A stretch of 64,000 nucleotides of DNA from Streptomyces sp. 135 (GCF_020026305.1 NZ_CP075691.1:2232001-2296000), one strand, 5' to 3'. Counted from the first letter of the stretch, positions 18,787 through 27,743 are shown. Made by a program: numbers and translations. Notes: generated by a model not told the origin, from the letters alone.

Positions 18787-18875
18787 GACGAACCTCCTGT
18801 CGTCGTGTGACGGCGCAGTGGCCGTATGTACCCATCGTGGAGTACGCCACTGACAATCGGCTCTGACCTGGCCCT

Positions 18876-18905
18876 TTGCCTCGAGCGGGGGTTCGGGCCT
18901 ACTTT
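18876..18905 (+). promoter_or_regulatory. Promoter of the ABC-YhgE-tetR operon
   Basis: TTGCCT (18876-18881) and TACTTT (18900-18905) are spaced by 18 bases, a good streptomycete housekeeping-type promoter. The palindromic operator begins within the -10, so repressor binding would block RNA polymerase. Confidence 0.65.
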
Positions 18906-18928
18906 TGTACTGACCAGTCAGTTCAAAA
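18903..18928. promoter_or_regulatory. TetR-type operator palindrome
   Basis: This is a 26-bp inverted repeat with 12-base arms and a CA centre, with one mismatch. The core ACTGAC-CA-GTCAGT (18909-18922) is perfect, flanked by TTTTG and CAAAA. It overlaps the -10 and the expected start point. The size and TGACnnGTCA core suit a TetR dimer; the likely ligand is the TetR encoded as the last gene of the operon. Confidence 0.75.
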
Positions 18929-18957
18929 GACGGTTCAAAGAGGGGCAGGGGGGGACT

Positions 18958-19743
18958 GTGGACGGTCCGACCGACGGCGTGCCCGGAGCCGCCGTCACCG
19001 CCGAGGGCCTCGGGCTCAAGGGGCCGCGGGGCTGGGCGTTCCGCGGCGTCGGCTTCGACGCGGAGCCCGGGTCGCTGATCGCGCTGGAGGGCCCGTCGGG
19101 GTCGGGCCGCACCTGTCTGCTGCTCGCTCTGACGGGACGTATGCGCGCCACCGAGGGCCACGCGCGCGTGGGACGGCATCATCTTCCGAAGCAGCTCGCG
19201 GCGGTGCGCCGGATCAGCGGGCTCGGGCCCGTGCCGGGCATCACCGACCTCGACCCGGCTTTGACCGTCGCGGAGCACCTGCACGAACGCGCCCTGCTGG
19301 AGCGGCGGTTCGGCGGGCCGCTGTGGGGACTCCTGAGGCCGCGCACCGAGCGGGCGGCCGAGATGCGCTCACGCGTAGAGACCGCGCTGGCAGCCGCCGG
19401 GCTCGACATGGAGTCGCTGCCCAAGGGGCGGCGGACCTCCGTACGCGACCTGGAGCGGCTGGAGGCCCTGCGGCTGTCCGTCGCCCTGGCGCTGATCGGC
19501 CGGCCGAGCGTCCTCGGCGTCGACGACACCGACCTCAAGCTCCCGGACGCCGAACGGGCCGAGGCCTGGGGCCTGCTGAAGTCCCTCGCCGAGAGCGGGA
19601 CGACCGTCGTGGCGGTGTGCAGCGAGGCGCCGGACGGCGCGGTCGTGGTGCGCACCGGCACCCACGAAGCGGCTCAGGAACGGCACCGCACCGACGACGA
19701 CAAGGAGACGGCGGATGCGCTCGCCGAAGCTCGCCGCGCTTGA
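18958..19743 (+). CDS. Degenerate ABC ATPase subunit
   Basis: This is a 261-residue ABC-type nucleotide-binding domain expected to work with the YhgE/Pip membrane protein whose gene overlaps it. The Walker A loop is GPSGSGRT, so the catalytic Lys is Arg. The LSGGQ signature is replaced by something like VRDLERLEA, and the Walker B region reads SVLGVDDTD without the usual DE pair. ATP hydrolysis is therefore doubtful; it may bind nucleotide only or act structurally. It starts at a GTG with a G-rich site upstream, just after the promoter and operator. The tail is Glu/Arg-rich and overlaps the next gene by 29 bases. Confidence 0.8.
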   Translation: MDGPTDGVPGAAVTAEGLGLKGPRGWAFRGVGFDAEPGSLIALEGPSGSGRTCLLLALTGRMRATEGHARVGRHHLPKQLAAVRRISGLGPVPGITDLDPALTVAEHLHERALLERRFGGPLWGLLRPRTERAAEMRSRVETALAAAGLDMESLPKGRRTSVRDLERLEALRLSVALALIGRPSVLGVDDTDLKLPDAERAEAWGLLKSLAESGTTVVAVCSEAPDGAVVVRTGTHEAAQERHRTDDDKETADALAEARRA

Positions 19744-21799
19744 GCTCAGGCGCTTCGGCAGGGGAAAGCTGCCGCGCGCCGCGCTCGTGGCGCTCCTGCT
19801 GCTGCCCCTGCTGTACGGCGCGCTGTACCTGTGCTCCTTCTGGGACCCGTACGGCCGTCTCGACCGCATCCCCGTGGCCCTCGTCAACGAGGACAAGGGG
19901 GCCACCGCGCAGGGCAAGAAGCTCGCGGCGGGCGATTCCATCGTCGAGGGGCTGCGCGACAGCAAGACCTTCGAGTGGCACGAGGTCACCGACGCCGAGG
20001 CGCGCAAGGGCGTCGAGGACGGGACGTACTACCTGTCGCTGACCATGCCGTCGGACTTCAGCAAGCGCATCGCGTCGAGTTCGGGGGACTCTCCGGAGAC
20101 GGGCGCTCTGCGGGTCCGTACGAACGACGCCAACAACTACATCGTCGGGCAGATCTCGCGGACGGTCTTCTCCGAGGTGCGCACGGCCGCGTCCACGAAG
20201 GCCTCGCGCTCCTTCCTCGACAAGATCTTCATCTCCTTCTCCGACATCCACGGCAAGACGCAGAAGGCCGCCGAGGGCGCCGACAAGCTCGACGGCGGCA
20301 TCGGCAAGGCGAAGAAGGGCACGACGGACCTCGCGAAGGGTCTCGGTGACGCCAAGGACGGCAGCGGCGACCTGGCCTCGGGCGTGAAGAAGCTCCACAA
20401 GGGCGCGGGTGAGCTGAAGAGCGGCTCCCAGCGGGTCGCGGACGGCACGCGGAAGCTCGCCGGCAAGGTCAACGGCACCGCCGAGAAGGTGCGGCCCTTC
20501 CTCAAGGACAACGGCAAGACCATCGGGGACACCGCCCAGCTGGTCGCCGACTCCTCCAAGGCGATGCGCCGCAACCTGCACACGTGGGTCAAGCTCGCTC
20601 CCGCGGCCGCCAAGGGCGCCGAGGAGGGCTCCAAGACCCTCGGGGCCTTCTACACCAAGCGCTGCGAGACGGCCCCCGTGCCGGACCCGGCCTGCCCGGA
20701 GATCAAGGAGGCCAAGAAGGCCGCGGAGAACGTGTCGGCCCTCGCGGACGACATGAACACGCTGATCAAGGACCACAGCGGCGACGTCAAGAAGCTCGAC
20801 AGGCACCTGGCCACGCTCCAGAAGAAGTCGCAGGAGCTCGCCGACCGGGCCCCGCACCTCGACGAGGACCTGGAGAGGGCCGTCACGCAGATCAACGAGC
20901 TGAACAAGGGCGCGGGCAAGGTCGCCGCCGGCGCCAGGAAGCTGCACACCGGCCTCGGCACCGCCAAGACCGGGGCGAGCGACCTGGACGCGGGCATCAC
21001 CAAGCTGGAGACGGGCGCGAGCGACCTCAAGGGCGGCATGTTCAAGCTGGCCGACGGTTCCGCGAAGCTGTCCGGCGGGCTGCACGACGGCGTCAAGAAG
21101 ATCCCCGATTACGGCAAGAAGGACCGCGACGACCGCACCGGCGTCATGGCCGACCCCGTACAGCTCGCCTCGCAGTCGCTGCACAAGGCGCCCAACTACG
21201 GCACCGGCTTCGCGCCCTACTTCATTCCGCTCTCCCTGTGGGTCGGCGCGATGGTGGCGTACATGCTGATCCAGCCGCTCAACCGGCGCGCGCTCGCCGC
21301 CGGTGCCTCCGCGTGGCGCATCGCGCTGGCCGGCTGGCTGCCGGTGGCGGCCCTCGGGGTGCTCCAGACGGTGGCCCTCATGTCCGTCCTGCACTGGGGC
21401 CTCGGTCTCCAGATGGCCAGGGCGGCCGGCACGATCGGGTTCCTGTTCCTGGTCACGGCGTGCTTCGCGGCCATCGTGCAGTGGCTCAACGCCCGCTTCG
21501 GAGCGGCCGGGCGGATCCTCGTCCTCGCCCTGCTCATGCTCCAGCTGACGTCGGCGGGCGGCACCTATCCCGTGCAGACGAGCCCCGGCTTCTTCGGCGC
21601 GGTCCACCCCTACCTGCCGATGAGCCACGTCGTCGACGCCCTGCGCAGACTGATCACCGGCGGCGGCCTGGCACCCGTATGGCTGGCGTGCGGGGTCCTG
21701 GCGGCCTTCACCGTGGGCGCCCTCGCGCTCACCGCGCTCTCCGCCCACCGCAAGCAGGTATGGACCCTTGACCGGCTGCATCCGGAGCTGAGCCTGTGA
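19715..21799 (+). CDS. YhgE/Pip-family membrane protein
   Basis: This is a 694-residue protein of the YhgE/Pip type, related to phage infection protein and EsaA. One N-terminal membrane helix (about 23-43) is followed by a long extracytoplasmic region. That region holds repeated short units of the kind KLxxGAxxLxxG (about 185-275 and 400-455) predicted to form helical rods. Five or six C-terminal membrane helices (about 505-690) follow. Such proteins are proposed exporters or secretion accessories; no substrate is known. The ATG at 19715 has AAGGAGA at ideal spacing and lies inside the end of the ABC gene, so the two products are made together. Confidence 0.88.
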   Translation: MRSPKLAALELRRFGRGKLPRAALVALLLLPLLYGALYLCSFWDPYGRLDRIPVALVNEDKGATAQGKKLAAGDSIVEGLRDSKTFEWHEVTDAEARKGVEDGTYYLSLTMPSDFSKRIASSSGDSPETGALRVRTNDANNYIVGQISRTVFSEVRTAASTKASRSFLDKIFISFSDIHGKTQKAAEGADKLDGGIGKAKKGTTDLAKGLGDAKDGSGDLASGVKKLHKGAGELKSGSQRVADGTRKLAGKVNGTAEKVRPFLKDNGKTIGDTAQLVADSSKAMRRNLHTWVKLAPAAAKGAEEGSKTLGAFYTKRCETAPVPDPACPEIKEAKKAAENVSALADDMNTLIKDHSGDVKKLDRHLATLQKKSQELADRAPHLDEDLERAVTQINELNKGAGKVAAGARKLHTGLGTAKTGASDLDAGITKLETGASDLKGGMFKLADGSAKLSGGLHDGVKKIPDYGKKDRDDRTGVMADPVQLASQSLHKAPNYGTGFAPYFIPLSLWVGAMVAYMLIQPLNRRALAAGASAWRIALAGWLPVAALGVLQTVALMSVLHWGLGLQMARAAGTIGFLFLVTACFAAIVQWLNARFGAAGRILVLALLMLQLTSAGGTYPVQTSPGFFGAVHPYLPMSHVVDALRRLITGGGLAPVWLACGVLAAFTVGALALTALSAHRKQVWTLDRLHPELSL

Positions 21800-21845
21800 C
21801 CACGGCGGAGCCGGGGAGCCCGGCGGACCTGTGAGAATCAGGGCC

Positions 21846-22466
21846 ATGGACAGCAGTGCAGGCAGCACCCGCCGCGAGGCCACCCGGCAGAAGCTCTACG
21901 AGGCAGCCGTCACCCTCATCGCGGAGCAGGGTTTCTCCGCGACGACGGTCGACGAGATCGCCGAACGGGCCGGGGTCGCGAAGGGCACCGTCTACTACAA
22001 CTTCGCGAGCAAATCGGTCCTCTTCGAAGAGCTGCTGCGGCACGGCGTCGGCCTGCTCACCGCCTCCCTGAAGGACGCGGCCGAGGCGACGGCCAAGAAC
22101 GGCGGCAGCAAGGTCGACGCCCTCGACGCGATGATCAGGGCCGGTCTCGTCTTCATCAACCGCTATCCGGCCTTCACCCAGCTGTACGTCGCCGAACTGT
22201 GGCGCACCAACCGCGCCTGGCAGTCCACCCTCCTGGTGGTCAGGCAGCAGGCCGTCGCGGTCGTCGAGGACGTGCTGCGCGAGGGCGTCGGGAACGGCGA
22301 GTTGAGCGAGGAGATCGACATCCCGCTGACGGCGGCGGCGCTCGTCGGCATGGTGCTGGTGGCCGCCCTCGACTGGCAGGCCTTCCAGCCGGAGCGCTCC
22401 CTGGACGACGTGCACGCGGCCCTGTCCCGCCTGTTGCAGGGCCGGGTGAGCGGCACGCGCGCGTAG
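21846..22466 (+). CDS. TetR-family regulator of the ABC-YhgE operon
   Basis: This is a 206-residue TetR/AcrR repressor. The N-terminal helix-turn-helix is typical (TLIAEQGFSATTVDEIAERAGVAKGTVYYNFASKSVLFEELL, about residues 20-60), and the C-terminal domain is helical and ligand-binding. It is 46 bases downstream of the YhgE stop and reads as the third gene of the operon, so it is probably autoregulated through the palindrome at 18903-18928. An in-frame GTG 15 bases earlier is possible; I prefer the ATG. The ligand is unknown, perhaps the exported compound. Confidence 0.9.
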   Translation: MDSSAGSTRREATRQKLYEAAVTLIAEQGFSATTVDEIAERAGVAKGTVYYNFASKSVLFEELLRHGVGLLTASLKDAAEATAKNGGSKVDALDAMIRAGLVFINRYPAFTQLYVAELWRTNRAWQSTLLVVRQQAVAVVEDVLREGVGNGELSEEIDIPLTAAALVGMVLVAALDWQAFQPERSLDDVHAALSRLLQGRVSGTRA

Positions 22467-22492
22467 CGGCCGCCTTCCGCGCGCAGACGACG

Positions 22493-22539
22493 GCGCCGGT
22501 CCGGTACCCCCTGTTCTCCAGGCGGCACCGGACCGGCGC
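22493..22539 (+). terminator. Terminator after the tetR gene
   Basis: Perfect 13-bp arms GCGCCGGTCCGGT (22493-22505) and ACCGGACCGGCGC (22527-22539) enclose a 21-base loop, followed by TTCTTC. It lies 27 bases after the TetR stop and should end the operon. Confidence 0.75.
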
Positions 22540-22831
22540 TTCTTCGTGTCCCCCGTAGCCCCCGTGCGACCCCCGTGTGGTCGTTCCCCCGAGTCACCCC
22601 CGTACCTCGCTCCCGCCTCGCGGCGGAAGGAGCGGTCAAGGGCGCTGCGCCGTTCCGCCGCCCCGTGTCGGCGGTACCGGCGCCGCGCCCTTCTCCGTGC
22701 CCCACACTCTGCCGTCCGCGCAGGTCGGAGCCCATCCGCGCGCGTACTCATCTCACCGACTAGGTACGGATACTCAGGCGTGCGGGCGCCACCTCAGGCC
22801 GCCTCGTCCCGGAGTGGTTACGATCGCGTCC
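22540..22831. other. Intergenic region before the DUF4126 gene
   Basis: The stretch is GC-rich with runs of CCCCCGT, contains no open frame with a ribosome-binding site, and presumably holds the promoter of the DUF4126 gene. I could not assign a clear -35/-10 pair. Together with the terminator, it makes a 365-base gene-free gap. Confidence 0.5.
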
Positions 22832-23446
22832 GTGTCCGTACTCCCCCTGGTGTTCACCAGCGGCTGGGCGAGCGGGATCAACGCGTACGCCGTTGTCCTG
22901 CTGCTCGGCGTCTTCGGCGCGACCGGGATCAGCGACGAGATCCCCGAGGCGCTCCAACGGCCGGACGTGCTGATTGTGGCCGGTGTGCTCTTCGTCTGTG
23001 AGGCCGTCGCCGACAAGATCCCGTACGTCGACTCGGTCTGGGACACGGTGCACACCGTGATCCGGCCGGTCTCCGGAGCCGTGGTGGGGGCGCTCCTCGC
23101 GGGGCAGAGCGGCTCCCTCCCCGACCTCGCCGCGGGCGCCGTGGGCGGGTCGACGGCGCTGGCCAGCCATGCGGTGAAGGCCGGGACACGGATGGCGATC
23201 AACACCTCGCCGGAGCCGTTCAGCAACGTCGTGATGAGCACGGCCGAGGACCTCGGGGTCGGCGGGATCATCTCCTTCGCGATGTTCTACCCCGAGGCCG
23301 CGGCGATCATCGCGGCCGTGCTCCTGCTGCTCGGCCTCTTCCTGCTGTTCTTCCTGATCTCCCGCATCCGCAGGTTCCTGCGGCGCAGGGCGCAGCGGCG
23401 CGAGGAGAAGCGGCTGGCGGCACGGACGGGACCGCCCCCGCTCTGA
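22832..23446 (+). CDS. DUF4126 integral membrane protein
   Basis: This is a 204-residue protein of the DUF4126 family: a hydrophobic N terminus (LPLVFTSGWASGINAYAVVLLLGVFG), internal membrane segments with conserved small residues (RPVSGAVVGALLAG, AGAVGGSTALASHAVKAGTR), a C-terminal helix (IIAAVLLLLGLFLLFFLI) and a basic Arg-rich tail. The function is unknown. The GTG at 22832 gives the N terminus I associate with the family; a GTG at 22814 is also in frame, and neither has a good ribosome-binding site. Confidence 0.8.
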   Translation: MSVLPLVFTSGWASGINAYAVVLLLGVFGATGISDEIPEALQRPDVLIVAGVLFVCEAVADKIPYVDSVWDTVHTVIRPVSGAVVGALLAGQSGSLPDLAAGAVGGSTALASHAVKAGTRMAINTSPEPFSNVVMSTAEDLGVGGIISFAMFYPEAAAIIAAVLLLLGLFLLFFLISRIRRFLRRRAQRREEKRLAARTGPPPL

Positions 23447-23495
23447 GGCCGGGGCCGCGGCGTGACTGTCAGTGGCGGCCGATAAGGTCCCTGGC

Positions 23496-24995
23496 ATGGC
23501 ACGGATTGTGGTGATCGGCGCCGGGATGGGCGCGATGACGGCGGCCGCCCGGCTGGCCGTCGCGGGCCACCGGGTGGTGGTGTACGAACGCGGGCGGACC
23601 TACGGCGGCGCGCTCGGCCGCGTCGAGCGGGATGGCTTCGCCTTCGACACCGGACCGGGACTGCTCCCGCTCCCCGCGGTCTACCGCGACCTGTTCGTCA
23701 AGACCGGCAAGGAACCTCTGGAGAAGTGCGTCGAGCTCTCCCAGGTGGAGCCCGCCGTGCGCCATGTCTTCGCCGACGGCACCACGACGGACCTGCCGAA
23801 CGCCTCACGCGCGGGCGTCGGCGAGGCCCTGGACGCGGCGCTCGGCGACGGCGCGGGCGCCCGCTGGGCGGCGTTCATGAACCGCGCCAGGGAGACCTGG
23901 GACCGCACCCGCCGCCCCCTGCTCGAAGAGCCGCTGTACCCCAACTGGGAGGTGCTCGGCTCCCGCGAGCCCTACCCCGCGGTGCCCCACAAGCGCCTGC
24001 TGCGCCGCGAGCGCCGCGCGGCCACGCTCAGCGAGATCGGTGAGCTGGAGCTGGGCGGCGACGCCCGCCTTGTCGCGCTCCTGGAGCAGTTCGCCCTGGC
24101 GCACGGCCTCGACCCCCGCACGACCCCGGCGAGCTCGGCCGTCCTGCCGTACCTGGAGCAGACGTTCGGCACCTGGTCGGTGCGAGGCGGTCTGCGCGCG
24201 CTGGCCGAGGCGGTGTACGAGCGGTGCCTGGCCCGCCGGGTCGAGTTCGTGTTCGACGCGGCGGTGGTCCGGATCGTCGAGAAGGACGGCCGGGCCGCGG
24301 GCGTGGAGCTCGCCGACGGCACGACGGCCGAGGCGGACTTCGCCGTCGCCGGCGTGGCGCCCGCCGTCCTGGCCGGAATGCTGCCCGGTGTGAACATACG
24401 GTCGGAGGGTGATGTGCCCGCACGCTCCGGGATGCCCAGCCGTCTGACGGTCCTGTTGGCCCTCTCCGGCGCCCGCCCCGAGGGCACCCCGCACCGGACG
24501 GTGCTGCACTCCGCCGACCGTCAGGACGAGCTCGACCGCCTCTTCGGAGAGCGGCCCGGCCTGCCCGCCTCCCCCACGGTCACGGTGCTGCGCCCCGACG
24601 ACCCCGATCTCACGCCCGACGGCGCACACGAAGCGGTGACGCTCACGGTGACGGTCCCGGCACACCTGGAGGTCTCCCCGGCCGACGTCGAGCGCGTGAT
24701 CTCCCGCGCCGAGGCCGTGCTCCCCGGCCTGCGCGAACGCCTCCTGTGGCACCGGGCGCACACCCCGGCGGACATCGCGGAGGCCACCGGCGCCGACGGC
24801 GGTTCTGTCCCGGCCCCGGCGCTCGCCGCGGCCGACGGCGCGCTCCTGCACCCGGCCAACAGCACCCGCCTGCCGGGCCTCTTCGCGGTCGGCGGCTGGT
24901 CGCACCCCGGCGGCGGCCTGCCCCACGCGGGCATGTCGGGCGCGCTGGTCGCCGGGCTGATCGTCGAGGGACCGGAGTTCCGCGGCTCGCAGTGA
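23496..24995 (+). CDS. FAD-dependent oxidoreductase, phytoene-desaturase-like
   Basis: This is a 499-residue flavoprotein of the NAD(P)/FAD amine-oxidase / CrtI superfamily. The N-terminal dinucleotide-binding motif VVIGAGMGAMTAAARLAVAGHRVVVYER is followed by GGALGRVERDGFAFDTGPGLLPLP. The C terminus has the second FAD contact LFAVGGWSHPGGGLPHAGMSGALVAGL. No carotenoid genes are nearby, so the substrate is unknown and a carotenoid role should not be assumed. The ATG at 23496 has an AAGG site. The gene ends 25 bases before the convergent Tyr-rich membrane protein gene. Confidence 0.88.
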   Translation: MARIVVIGAGMGAMTAAARLAVAGHRVVVYERGRTYGGALGRVERDGFAFDTGPGLLPLPAVYRDLFVKTGKEPLEKCVELSQVEPAVRHVFADGTTTDLPNASRAGVGEALDAALGDGAGARWAAFMNRARETWDRTRRPLLEEPLYPNWEVLGSREPYPAVPHKRLLRRERRAATLSEIGELELGGDARLVALLEQFALAHGLDPRTTPASSAVLPYLEQTFGTWSVRGGLRALAEAVYERCLARRVEFVFDAAVVRIVEKDGRAAGVELADGTTAEADFAVAGVAPAVLAGMLPGVNIRSEGDVPARSGMPSRLTVLLALSGARPEGTPHRTVLHSADRQDELDRLFGERPGLPASPTVTVLRPDDPDLTPDGAHEAVTLTVTVPAHLEVSPADVERVISRAEAVLPGLRERLLWHRAHTPADIAEATGADGGSVPAPALAAADGALLHPANSTRLPGLFAVGGWSHPGGGLPHAGMSGALVAGLIVEGPEFRGSQ

Positions 24996-25020
24996 CCTCA
25001 AGGGGCCGGTGAGCAGCGGG

Positions 25021-25896
25021 TCAGTAGCGGTACTGCTGTTCGTTGTGGCCCGAGTCGTAGCCGGAGTCGTCGTATCCGCCGGAGTGGCCGCCGGTCTGCC
25101 CGCCTTGGTACGGATACGGCTGCTCCGCCGGGAGTTCGCCGCCGTACGGCTCGTCGGTGGTGCGCTGGTGCGGCACCCAGACGCCGCCGGGCGGGGTGTC
25201 GTTGTAGACCTCGCCGAGCCCGCCGTAGGTGTCGCCGCCGTAGGGGGCGTACTGCTGCTGGTCGCCGTAGGCGTCGTAGCTCTGCCGGGCGCCGTAGGTC
25301 TGCGTGCCGACGTACGGGTCCGAGTACGCGGCGTACTGCTGGTGGCCGGTCTCGTCGTAGTGGTAGTTCTGCTGGTCGTAGCCGGTGTAGGCGGCGGCGT
25401 CATAGCCCTGGCCGCCGTCACCGTGGTAGGCGTCGCCCGCGGCCGGCGGGGCGTGCGCGGCGTCGGTGTAGACGCCGTACTGCCCGGTGTCGTCGGGCAG
25501 CGGCTCCGGTTCGTAGACCCCGGGGGCGTGCGCGGGCGGCGGCGGGGCCTGCTCGTACTCCAGGTCGGACACCTGGAGCGTCGGCTCCTGCGCGGCGGCC
25601 GCGCCCTGGGACGGCTTCTTGCGGCGCTTGCTGAGGCCCGGCTTCCCGCCCAGCGCCCAGCCGGTGGAGAAGCCCCGGCGGAACGACAGCGTCACGTACG
25701 TCTGGCCGACCGCGAAGGCGATGGCGCCGGCCGCGATGACCGGGACCGACGACATCACCACGCCGACGACGACGCCCAGGAAGCCCACGAACGCCAGCAG
25801 CCGCCAGCGCAGCCTGGCCTTGTACTGGAGCAGCACCTCGCCCAGCAGCCACAGCGCGACGAATCCGAACGCGATGTAGAGGACCGTCCAGCCCAT
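25021..25896 (-). CDS. Membrane protein with Tyr/Gln/Gly-rich C-terminal tail
   Basis: This is a 291-residue protein with a short membrane domain of three hydrophobic segments (about 4-20, 30-50 and 52-68), a basic loop (KRRKKPSQG near 90), and then about 190 residues dominated by Tyr, Gln, Gly, Asp and Pro. Many Tyr sit in GY, QY or YG pairs (for example QQQYAPYGGDTYGG). The tail is almost certainly disordered and of prion-like or low-complexity composition; being after three segments, its side of the membrane is uncertain. The membrane part is conserved in Streptomyces as far as I know; the function is unknown. It is followed on the same strand, 50 bases upstream, by metF. Confidence 0.82.
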   Translation of the reverse strand: MGWTVLYIAFGFVALWLLGEVLLQYKARLRWRLLAFVGFLGVVVGVVMSSVPVIAAGAIAFAVGQTYVTLSFRRGFSTGWALGGKPGLSKRRKKPSQGAAAAQEPTLQVSDLEYEQAPPPPAHAPGVYEPEPLPDDTGQYGVYTDAAHAPPAAGDAYHGDGGQGYDAAAYTGYDQQNYHYDETGHQQYAAYSDPYVGTQTYGARQSYDAYGDQQQYAPYGGDTYGGLGEVYNDTPPGGVWVPHQRTTDEPYGGELPAEQPYPYQGGQTGGHSGGYDDSGYDSGHNEQQYRY

Positions 25897-25947
25897 GTAC
25901 GCCCCACTCCCCTACGGCCGCCGCCCGTGGGTACGGGGTACTGCCGT

Positions 25948-26865
25948 TCAAGCCTGCTGGTGCAGACCAAGATTCTCGTAGATTTCCAGCGTCGCCGTGG
26001 AGTTGTTGAGCGTGATGAAGTGCAATCCCGGCACGCCTTCGGCCAGCAATCGCGCGCAGAACTCCGTCGCGAACTCGATGCCAATGGAGCGTACAGCGGC
26101 GGGATCCTCTTTGGCCGCGAGGATCCTGTCTTTCAGCTCGGCCGGGAACACGGCGTTGCTGAGCTGCGGCAGCCGGTCGAGCTGGCGCACGTTGGTGACC
26201 GGCATCATCTCGGGGATGATCGGCGTCGCGCAGCCCGCCGCCTCGACGCGGTCGCGCAGCCGCAGGTACTCCTCCGGGTCGAAGAACATCTGCGTGATCG
26301 CGTAGTCCGCGCCGGCCCGGCACTTGTCGATGAAGTGCCGGGTGTCGGACTCCCAGTCGGGCGAGCGGGGGTGCATGGCGGGGAAGGCCGCGACGCCCAC
26401 GCAGAAGTCGCCGGACTCCTTGATGAGTTCGACCAGTTCGGAGGCGTAGGTGAGGCCCTCGGGGTGCGCGACCCACTCGCCGAGCGGGTCGCCGGGCGGG
26501 TCGCCGCGGACCGCCAGCATGTTCCGGATCCCGGCGTCCGCGTACTGCCCGATGATGTTGCGCAGCTCGGCCACGGAGTGGTCGACCGCGGTCAGGTGGG
26601 CGACGGGCGTCAGCGTGGTGTCGGCGACAATCTGCTGGGTCTCCTTGACCGTGCCGGTGCGCGTCGAACCACCCGCTCCGTAGGTGACGGAGACGAAGTC
26701 CGGGGCGACCGCCTCGACCCGGCGCAGCGCGTTCCACAGATTCCGCTCGCCCTTCGGGGTCTTCGGCGCGGAGAACTCGAAGGAGTACGTCGTCTTGCCG
26801 GTCGCGAGCATGTCGCGCACGGTGCGCGCGCGGTCAGTCCTGGTGGAAGCTGTGCCTAGGGCCAT
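25948..26865 (-). CDS. metF: Methylenetetrahydrofolate reductase [NAD(P)H]
   Basis: This is a 305-residue TIM-barrel flavoprotein reducing 5,10-methylene-THF to 5-methyl-THF for methionine synthesis. Family stretches are the N-terminal [36 protein letters not shown], the FAD-region [18 protein letters not shown] and [13 protein letters not shown]. The length is normal. The ATG at 26865 lies 125 bases downstream of thiE. I see no S-box or B12 riboswitch ahead of it. Confidence 0.95.
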   Translation of the reverse strand: MALGTASTRTDRARTVRDMLATGKTTYSFEFSAPKTPKGERNLWNALRRVEAVAPDFVSVTYGAGGSTRTGTVKETQQIVADTTLTPVAHLTAVDHSVAELRNIIGQYADAGIRNMLAVRGDPPGDPLGEWVAHPEGLTYASELVELIKESGDFCVGVAAFPAMHPRSPDWESDTRHFIDKCRAGADYAITQMFFDPEEYLRLRDRVEAAGCATPIIPEMMPVTNVRQLDRLPQLSNAVFPAELKDRILAAKEDPAAVRSIGIEFATEFCARLLAEGVPGLHFITLNNSTATLEIYENLGLHQQA

Positions 26866-26940
26866 ACGGGCAGGTTAGCCAGGCCCTGGCGGTCACCCAA
26901 CCGGGCCTGGGGATTTCATCCCATTTGCCGGTTTCTTGTC

Positions 26941-26962
26941 CACGGATCGGACACGGATCGGA
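26941..26962. repeat. Perfect 11-bp tandem repeat
   Basis: CACGGATCGGA is repeated twice head to tail (26941-26951 and 26952-26962) in the gap between thiE and metF, beginning in a TTGTCCACG sequence. It could be a regulator site or chance. Confidence 0.5.
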
Positions 26963-26990
26963 CACCACCGAGCGAGTGCCGAGCAGGTGC

Positions 26991-27650
26991 TCAGTCGGCC
27001 GTACGCAGCCGCTTCGCGAAATCCGCCGCCGCGGCGCCCGGGTCGTCGGCCTCGCTGATCGCCCGTACGACGACGACGCGGCGCGCGCCCGCTTCGAGCA
27101 CCTCGTCGAGGTTGCCCGCGTCGATGCCGCCGATGGCGAACCAGGGGCGGTCCGTGCCGAGGGAGGCCGTGTAGCGGACCAGGTCGAGGCCCGGGGCGTG
27201 ACGCCCCGGCTTGGTGGGGGTGGGCCAGCAGGGGCCGGTGCAGAAGTAGTCCACGCCCTCCTGGACGGCGGCCGCGGCGGCCTCGGACTCGGCGTGCGTG
27301 GAGCGGCCGATGAGTACGTCGTCGCTGCCGCCGAGGATGGCGCGGGCCGCGGGGACGGGCAGGTCGCCCTGGCCCAGGTGGAGGACGTCGGCGCCGATGG
27401 CGTGCGCGACGTCCGCGCGGTCGTTCACCGCGAGGAGCTTGCCGTGGCGCCGGGCGGCGTCGGCGAAGACCTGGAGGTGCTCCAGCTCCTCGGCCGCCTC
27501 CATGCCCTTGTCGCGCAGCTGCACGATGTCGACGCCGCCCGCGAGGACGGCGTCGAGGAAGTCGGGGAGGTCTCCCTGACGCTTGCGGGCATCCACGCAC
27601 AGGTAGAGCCGGGCGTCGGCGAGCTGGGCGCGCGGGTGGTCGGCGGCCAT
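26991..27650 (-). CDS. thiE: Thiamine-phosphate synthase
   Basis: ThiE couples the pyrimidine and thiazole moieties to give thiamine phosphate. The 219-residue TIM-barrel protein shows [56 protein letters not shown] and [29 protein letters not shown], all ThiE motifs. It is not in the TPP-riboswitch operon 2 kb away, and I see no thi box ahead of it, so it may be controlled separately from thiOSG. Confidence 0.95.
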   Translation of the reverse strand: MAADHPRAQLADARLYLCVDARKRQGDLPDFLDAVLAGGVDIVQLRDKGMEAAEELEHLQVFADAARRHGKLLAVNDRADVAHAIGADVLHLGQGDLPVPAARAILGGSDDVLIGRSTHAESEAAAAAVQEGVDYFCTGPCWPTPTKPGRHAPGLDLVRYTASLGTDRPWFAIGGIDAGNLDEVLEAGARRVVVVRAISEADDPGAAAADFAKRLRTAD

Positions 27651-27743
27651 GGAGAAGTCCCCCCGGTGTCGGTGGGCGTGCGGGCCGCGCGTCGCGCGGC
27701 CCGCATCCCGAACGGTGTGTTCAGTCAGACGACGGGCGCCTGC

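Noticed and set aside
23496..24995. Carotenoid biosynthesis cluster suggested by the CrtI-like protein
   Set aside because: No phytoene synthase, cyclase or prenyltransferase gene lies nearby; the flavoprotein family is broad.
26866..26990. S-box or B12 riboswitch ahead of metF
   Set aside because: The upstream gap is short and none of the conserved core elements of either riboswitch is visible.
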